The position numbers were made by a program, and so were the translations under genes. The notes beneath the pieces are model-generated. The model saw only the letters and a list, made by a program, of their open reading frames with translations, was not told where the DNA came from and searched no databases. This document shows positions 60,101 through 64,000 of a stretch of 64,000 bases of DNA, one piece after another. This stretch comes from a virus, in the IMG/VR virus record IMGVR_UViG_3300009152_000043, positions 1 to 64,000 of that record; one strand, given 5' to 3'. Each line of letters opens with the position of its first letter. The stretch's first letter is position 1.

Positions 60101-61607
60101 TCCATTGTTTATATGTAGGTGTGCCAAAAGCAGTGTTTGTATTATTAGATAGATTTAGCCAATAAATCTGACCACCAGAGATACCACTTACACCAGAGCT
60201 TCCTGCTGTACCACTTGTTCCTGTAGTGCCACTAGTTCCACTTGTACCTGTTGTTCCTGTAGAACCACTTGTACCTGATGTGCCTGTTGTACCACTAGTA
60301 CCATTTCTCCCAGATGTACCAGTAGTTCCTGATGTACCAGTTGTACCACTAGTTCCACTAGACCCTGATGTACCACTAGTACCCACTGTACCAGACGATC
60401 CACTTGTACCAGATGACCCACTTGTACCTGTAGTGCCACTAGTTCCTGCTGTACCACTTGAACCATTTGTACCGCTTGAACCATTTGTTCCACTGGTACC
60501 AGCTGTACCACTAGTTCCTGAACTTCCACTAGTTCCACTAGTCCCACTTGTACCAACTGTCCCACTAGATCCACTAGTTCCTGAACTACCACTAGTTCCA
60601 GCAGTACCTGAACTACCACTTGTACTAGCAGTGAATGTACCTATAGAACCATCACCTCTTATATATTGACTAATAGTACCATTGGCTGTTATATTAATAA
60701 CTCCATTAGATGTAATGGGACTATTTGACACTGTAAAACCTGAAGGCATAGTTATGCCTACACTTGTCACTGTACCTACATTGAATGTTCTGTTAGCAGA
60801 TAGATCTCTTGTAACACCATTGATTGTAATGGTGCGAGTGTCTGGAACAGGAGTGTATCCTAATGCTGTGATGATGTCTCCAGGTCCCACTGTAACTGCT
60901 GATGTAACTAATCCTTTACCATTTACAGCCACCTTTAAGAATGTATTACTAGCGTAAACATTGCTATTAACTGAGTTCAATGTTAGTGTAACAGGAGTGC
61001 CTATGGTTCCTGAACCACTCATGTCACCTACAATAATAATAGTGCTAGAAGCAAAAGGAATAGATGCAGAACTAATATTAACTATTCTACCCTTAGCATC
61101 AGTTGTAATGATAGGAACAGATGTTCCACTACCATATGTACCAGGGTTAGCATTCACTGTAGCTAATGTTAAAGCTACAGATCCAGGACCTGTTGCTGTA
61201 CCATCACCCACCAATCCTGTAATATAGTTACCAGCTGGTTGATAGGAATTTGGATCTAAGCTACCATCTCCTTTAACAAAGTCTGATGATGTTCCCCCAG
61301 TGGTTATGAATCCTGCTGATTCAATAGTTCCTGTCATTCTGAATGTATACCCACTGCTAGTAATGACTGTATTCTGATTTAGTGTTCCTCCAAGCCCTAC
61401 AGGTAATCCTGGTCCAGATTGAAAAACACCATTATTAAATATGTATCCTATGGCAGCTTCCTGAAACTTAGCATCTATTTTTTGTAGAGCAGTTTGTAAG
61501 CTGTCATTAGTATTGATACCAGTGTATAACAAATTAGCACCCTCGTAAAATACGCAGGTGGAATTCAGTATGACTGGACATGGTTCAGCAGAGCAAATAG
61601 GATCCAT
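57126..61607 (-). CDS. 1493-residue collagen-like fibre with DUF1566-like lectin domain
   Basis: Layout: N-terminal anchor with NDSLQTALQKIDAKF and beta segments (1-325); collagen-like Gly-Thr-Ser repeats (325-475); beta domain (475-650, 'YWLNLSNNTNTAFGTP...'); collagen-like (650-960); DUF1566/Lcl-like C-type lectin domain (965-1130) with YDDWYLPSKDELNKLY, YYSSTEAS, AWAQDF and VRAIRSF; short beta domain (1130-1200); collagen-like (1200-1297); C-terminal beta domains. The lectin domain has a GC-rich segment that looks like a retroelement variable region. Lcl-type proteins bind host-surface glycans. Probably the main receptor-binding fibre. Confidence 0.85.
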   Translation of the reverse strand: MDPICSAEPCPVILNSTCVFYEGANLLYTGINTNDSLQTALQKIDAKFQEAAIGYIFNNGVFQSGPGLPVGLGGTLNQNTVITSSGYTFRMTGTIESAGFITTGGTSSDFVKGDGSLDPNSYQPAGNYITGLVGDGTATGPGSVALTLATVNANPGTYGSGTSVPIITTDAKGRIVNISSASIPFASSTIIIVGDMSGSGTIGTPVTLTLNSVNSNVYASNTFLKVAVNGKGLVTSAVTVGPGDIITALGYTPVPDTRTITINGVTRDLSANRTFNVGTVTSVGITMPSGFTVSNSPITSNGVINITANGTISQYIRGDGSIGTFTASTSGSSGTAGTSGSSGTSGSSGTVGTSGTSGTSGSSGTSGTAGTSGTNGSSGTNGSSGTAGTSGTTGTSGSSGTSGSSGTVGTSGTSGSSGTSGTTGTSGTTGTSGRNGTSGTTGTSGTSGSTGTTGTSGTSGTTGTSGTAGSSGVSGISGGQIYWLNLSNNTNTAFGTPTYKQWSPNPSGAAQQTTSITLGASASGTVATFATDSGVPNITSLNGGNWAWTLHFLSSASSTWDLDVRLYKYTIGGVSTLLGTTNNVVTTIDGTIVAQIYLDTFIPAQSLNATDRLYCEVYVINNDSVSRTLTFYTEGSTYYSYAQTTFNAPSGTSGTAGANGTSGTNGSSGTSGSTGTTGTSGTSGTSGSSGTSASSGSSGTSASSGTSGSTGTSGTSGTSGSSGISGSSGTSGSSGTNGSNGSSGSSGTNGSSGTNGSSGTTGTSGISGTSGLSGSSGTTGTSGSSGTTGTSGFSGTSGSSGTNGSSGVNGTSGTNGSSGITGTNGSSGTSGTAGTSGTSGSSGSSGTDGSSGTSASSGTSGSSGTNGSSGSSGTSGSSGSTGTSGSSGINGNGTAGTSGVGSPGTAGTSGVGSPGTSGTSGLNATAGTSGVSGNGTAGTSGATFGTAGTSGNASILTSPSTTTIQIPLATYIIGQAALGGIIAYILQSGDPGYISSAQKGLVATTANTSTGAQWGCQGTTISGADGTAIGTGNQNTIDIMAGCATAGIAARLCGDLVEGGYDDWYLPSKDELNKLYLNKIAIGGFANNSYYSSTEASDIFAWAQDFIAGGPYVNAKSNNSYVRAIRSFDASLVTLTVNTGLAFTTGQFVQVINSSTNYIFGQIVSYNSSTGELVITASTTSGNGTFSSWIVVAGGNNGSSGTAGTSGLTGSSGTDGSSGQTYGTSGTSGTNGTSGTSGTSGTNGSNGSSGTTGTSGTNGSAGTSGATFGTAGTSGATFGTAGTSGATFGTSGTSGFAISEIAISGTQNGSNKTFTLASALIIGTVHQFYLNGQLLVYTNDYTISGTTLTFATDRPAPTPSDALKIYGAVGGSTMAGIPLGGSTGQALLKASATNYDVVWGDVLNIQQINGQSGNITAGNAPEVIYVYEFTGAGTLTLPTAVGNSCIYKIKNRASVNIFVTFTSGQNADGSTSISLTPYTALDFISNNSNYNIY
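58232..58335 (-). other. Candidate variable region of a diversity-generating retroelement
   Basis: Within the lectin domain, codons for residues about 1094-1126 switch to GC-rich, C-ending use: 17 of 29 codons end in C (GCC, AGC, GAC, ATC, TTC, GTC, TAC), while the flanks are AT-rich. That fits adenine replacement at AAC codons of a template. The segment lies at SSTE...AW...F..G...K...VRAIR, the standard variable site of DUF1566-type proteins. The downstream TATGTTCGCGCC would be the homing boundary. No template or reverse transcriptase is in the window. Confidence 0.65.
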
Positions 61608-61645
61608 ATATTAATAATAATAATGTATAAGTAATTGATATACAA

Positions 61646-61712
61646 ATAGGTGTATACTATGGGAAAGTGTACACCTATATACGCAAAAATAGCGAATTTA
61701 ATTTAGTTTCAA
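61646..61712 (-). promoter_or_regulatory. Promoter and leader hairpin before the long fibre gene
   Basis: Minus-strand TTG (61712-61710), 18-base spacer, TATTTTTG (61691-61684). The leader carries an inverted repeat ATAGGTGTA (61646-61654) and TACACCTAT (61670-61678), nine perfect pairs with a 15-base loop, about 40 bases before the start codon. A further palindrome, GAATAATTATTC, lies at 61720-61731. Confidence 0.55.
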
Positions 61713-61759
61713 TGAGTTAGAATAATTATTCCTACATAATATAGCAATAACTATACTGT

Positions 61760-64000
61760 TTATTTACCAAATGGTTTAGCTTCAGATTGTGCCTTCATAC
61801 CAAGATCTTTAGCTATATCTGGGTAGAACATTAACAGAACAGCATCTACTTGTGAAGCTATAGGGAATCCTTTCAATGCATACTTAACCACTTGATTTTT
61901 CTTTGCTAACTCTTCATCTCCTACTCCTAAAGCATACATCTCTATACCAAAGTTTAGGAACAGCTTCTTGAAGTTTTCCAAGTAACTTATTGCTGGGAAG
62001 ATTCCTGATGTGGTTAGGCCCAAGAAGGATGTTGGATTGTAGAAATAAGCAACCTCATCTCGTATTTTATCCATCACTCTAAGCATATACTTATATCTAT
62101 TCTTTGTGGCTTTATCATCATCATCTCCTGGTTCTGCTGCTTTGGCTCCTATGATTAGTGTAGACAATGCAAGATAGAACATGAAGTCTGTCATTTGGTT
62201 ACGTATATTATTACTTACTAATTCCACAAACTCCCCTTCTGTCATCCTTAGTTCTTTACCTGTATCTTTCTCATAGTCAGATCTTTTTGATTCATAAAGA
62301 TTCTTTATTTGATCGACAAACTTTTGGTCATCTCCTTTTATAGAACTAATTAAGCTATCAACAGAACCCATGAAGTCTTCTGTTAGAAGTCTGAACATGT
62401 TTCTAGTTCTACCCCACTCATAAGCTTCTGTAGCTGAGTTATATTTTAAGTTACCAAATCTTACGTCCACAAGTCTTGGTATCCAACCTTTAAATACCAT
62501 AAATGACTTACCATAGATGTTTAAGTTAATTTTTCTAACCTCATCTTCAGATAGGTTACCCAACGCATCTTTAGTAATAGACTGTACCTTTCTTCTAAGT
62601 TCAATCACACTTTCAGACTTTCTATCTAAACCTTCTACCACAAGCTCATTTCCTTCCATCTTAGCTACCTTCATGAATCCTTTTTCATCAAGTAGTTTTT
62701 TAACCTCTAACTCAAACTTATTTTTTAATTGACTTCTTTGTTCAGCAGTTCCTGTAAACATATTAGCAAACTCTGGCTGTTTCTTAAGATATTCTCTTAC
62801 GTTAAACACCTTACCATCTTCTACAATAGAGTTTTCTAAGTAGCTAAAGAAGTTGATAGACTGTACATACTGATCTCCAGTTCTCATCAAGATCATTAAG
62901 AAGTCTTGTATTCCTTCTTGACTAAACTTACTAACAGACAACTCTTTAGCAAGAATGCTATTGTAGTTTTCTGTCAAAGGTTGGAAGTATTGTAATGCTC
63001 CTATGTATTTCTTAGAATCCACACCATTCATCTTACCAGCCATCATAAACTCATTACGTACAAAGTCTGCCTTTGTAAAGAATTTACCAGCATTGATATA
63101 ACTCTGGAAGCTACCACCTAAGAAGTTTGATAGAGCTGAGATAGGATTCAATCCTAATGTCTTCATTTGGAACACATTATTTAACTGTGTGATTGTCTTG
63201 TTCAAAGATATCTGAGCATCATCATAGTCTTCAGTGAATACCTTTCTACCTAAGACTTTATTTGCTCTTTTACCAAAGTTTGAAATACCACCTAGTAGTT
63301 GGTCAAAGTTTTCACTTTCAACATACTTATGGCCATACACAATGGCTTCCATCATGTCTCTTACCAACTTAGTGTTGTCAGAGTTATCTGATGTTGTTTC
63401 TACAGTACCATCTGGTTTATATTTAGTTGTACTAAAGTAAGATGTCTTGATAGCTTCTTTATTACCTTCAACTTTTATAATTAAGTTTAACTGATGTTCA
63501 ATATTGCTTAAATATTCATAACGAATAGCCATACCATTTAATAGAGTCATGTTTCTAAACAAGTCTTCACTTGCTTCTTCTGTAGTTTCTCTAGTAAAGT
63601 ATTTAGGGATATTATATACAGGTTGTTTGGTAATAGGATCAATCTCACCATAACCAACATCGCCTTCTGTAATAGTAATATTTCTTAGTAAAGATTCACC
63701 AAGTTTAAACTCACCACCCATTACAATCTTCTCTGTAAGACTTTTTCTTACAAATGGTAAGAATGTTCTTGCATCAGATTTGTTAATATAAAGAATCTGT
63801 TCTAGGTATTCATTTCTCTTTCTGATGTAATCAAAGAATGTTTTAGCTGGTGCATTCTCAGGTTTAGTAAGGTTCTTCCATTCTTCTGATTCCCATGTGT
63901 CTCTCTTAGGAAACTTACTAACAAATTCATACAATAACCAACCAGGAGACTCAGAAGTAGATGTGTTATATAATGCATTTGTATCAGCTATCTCTCTCTT
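61760..64000 (-). CDS. Large protein, C-terminal 746 residues (cut by window edge)
   Basis: The frame is open to the right edge; a TTG at 63934 is an internal codon, not the true start. Helical and charged, with an amphipathic stretch and FMVFKGWIPRLVDVRFGNLKY, an element I associate with giant virion proteins of crAss-like and other large phages. Near the C-terminus are a hydrophobic helix (FMFYLALSTLIIGAKAA), an EPGDDDDKATKNRYKY turn, and DAVLLMFYPDIAKDLG. It may be part of a cargo protein injected with the DNA. No catalytic motif is visible in this part. Confidence 0.6.
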   Translation of the reverse strand, partial: KREIADTNALYNTSTSESPGWLLYEFVSKFPKRDTWESEEWKNLTKPENAPAKTFFDYIRKRNEYLEQILYINKSDARTFLPFVRKSLTEKIVMGGEFKLGESLLRNITITEGDVGYGEIDPITKQPVYNIPKYFTRETTEEASEDLFRNMTLLNGMAIRYEYLSNIEHQLNLIIKVEGNKEAIKTSYFSTTKYKPDGTVETTSDNSDNTKLVRDMMEAIVYGHKYVESENFDQLLGGISNFGKRANKVLGRKVFTEDYDDAQISLNKTITQLNNVFQMKTLGLNPISALSNFLGGSFQSYINAGKFFTKADFVRNEFMMAGKMNGVDSKKYIGALQYFQPLTENYNSILAKELSVSKFSQEGIQDFLMILMRTGDQYVQSINFFSYLENSIVEDGKVFNVREYLKKQPEFANMFTGTAEQRSQLKNKFELEVKKLLDEKGFMKVAKMEGNELVVEGLDRKSESVIELRRKVQSITKDALGNLSEDEVRKINLNIYGKSFMVFKGWIPRLVDVRFGNLKYNSATEAYEWGRTRNMFRLLTEDFMGSVDSLISSIKGDDQKFVDQIKNLYESKRSDYEKDTGKELRMTEGEFVELVSNNIRNQMTDFMFYLALSTLIIGAKAAEPGDDDDKATKNRYKYMLRVMDKIRDEVAYFYNPTSFLGLTTSGIFPAISYLENFKKLFLNFGIEMYALGVGDEELAKKNQVVKYALKGFPIASQVDAVLLMFYPDIAKDLGMKAQSEAKPFGK

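Noticed and set aside
57126-61607. Repetitive GGTACCACTAGT-like DNA as a CRISPR array or recombination array
   Set aside because: The repeats are codon-level collagen-like repeats of a single open frame, with no constant repeat/spacer structure.
61760-63934. Start of the large protein at 63934
   Set aside because: This is a TTG codon inside a frame that stays open to the window edge; the real start lies outside.
1-64000. tRNA genes, integrase, transposons
   Set aside because: No cloverleaf with a TTCGA-type T-loop, no tyrosine or serine recombinase signature and no insertion-sequence inverted repeats were noticed. Small or unusual tRNAs could have been missed by eye.
1-64000. Diversity-generating reverse transcriptase within the window
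   Set aside because: No frame has a YxDD-type motif with a reverse-transcriptase layout, and no AAC-rich near-copy of 58232-58335 was seen. The retroelement call therefore depends on sequence outside the window.

Overview
The window looks like about 64 kb of a large, AT-rich, strictly lytic-looking tailed phage of a Bacteroidota host, probably related to the crAss-like phages (order Crassvirales). Three things support the host call. At least seven promoters fit the Bacteroidota consensus TTTG-N19/20-TAnnTTTG. Gene starts are preceded by A-rich leaders and almost never by Shine-Dalgarno sequences. The gene set is also typical: HU/IHF-like protein, family-B DNA polymerase with its own exonuclease, UDG-like protein, SF2 helicase, Sak4-like ATPase, PD-(D/E)XK nuclease, dUTPase, DnaB- and DnaG-like proteins. 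No integrase, tRNA or CRISPR array was found. The crAss-like assignment is inference; capsid, portal and RNA polymerase genes are not in the window.

Layout. 1-2610 (minus strand): the end of a late/packaging block with the TerL N-terminus (cut by the window edge), small conserved genes, a zinc-ribbon protein, an HU/IHF-like protein and a winged-helix protein. 2611-2928: a gene-free divergent region with G/C homopolymer tracts, palindromes and a near-perfect parS-like site. 2929-32360 (plus): a long block of tightly packed early genes, from small unknown proteins to replication (PolB, helicase-loader candidate, DnaB-like helicase, SF2 helicase, Sak4-like ATPase, SSB, primase), UDG-like, rIIA/rIIB-like, HNH and PD-(D/E)XK nucleases, class II ribonucleotide reductase, RecA, dUTPase, PhoH, a GroES-like protein, and finally glycosyltransferases and a methyltransferase. 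Eight intrinsic terminators punctuate this block and its end.

32395-41597 (minus): virion-associated and lysis genes. These include a run of very Lys-rich small proteins, a DUF6321-like protein, an HExxH peptidase-like protein, a Dps/ferritin-like protein, jelly-roll-like proteins, a GH24 endolysin, a spanin candidate and a holin, and a DUF6165-like gene. 41656-49526 (plus): a seven-gene glycosyltransferase/methyltransferase operon with its own consensus promoter. 49510-61607 (minus): adhesin and fibre genes, namely three tandem Gly-rich adhesin paralogues, two collagen-like Gly-Thr-Ser proteins, a 946-residue repeat protein and smaller structural proteins. 61760-64000 (minus): the C-terminal part of a giant protein, probably carried in the virion.

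Main points of interest. (1) A GC-rich, NNC-codon-rich stretch inside a DUF1566-like lectin domain of the 1493-residue fibre (about 58232-58335) looks like the variable region of a diversity-generating retroelement; the reverse transcriptase and template repeat would lie outside the window. (2) The glycosyltransferase operon ends with an enzyme resembling bacterial autotransporter heptosyltransferases, with a four-cysteine finger, and abuts fibres with hundreds of Ser/Thr residues. This suggests the phage glycosylates its own fibres. (3) The parS-like site in the divergent region could recruit host ParB. (4) The UDG has lost its catalytic Asp.
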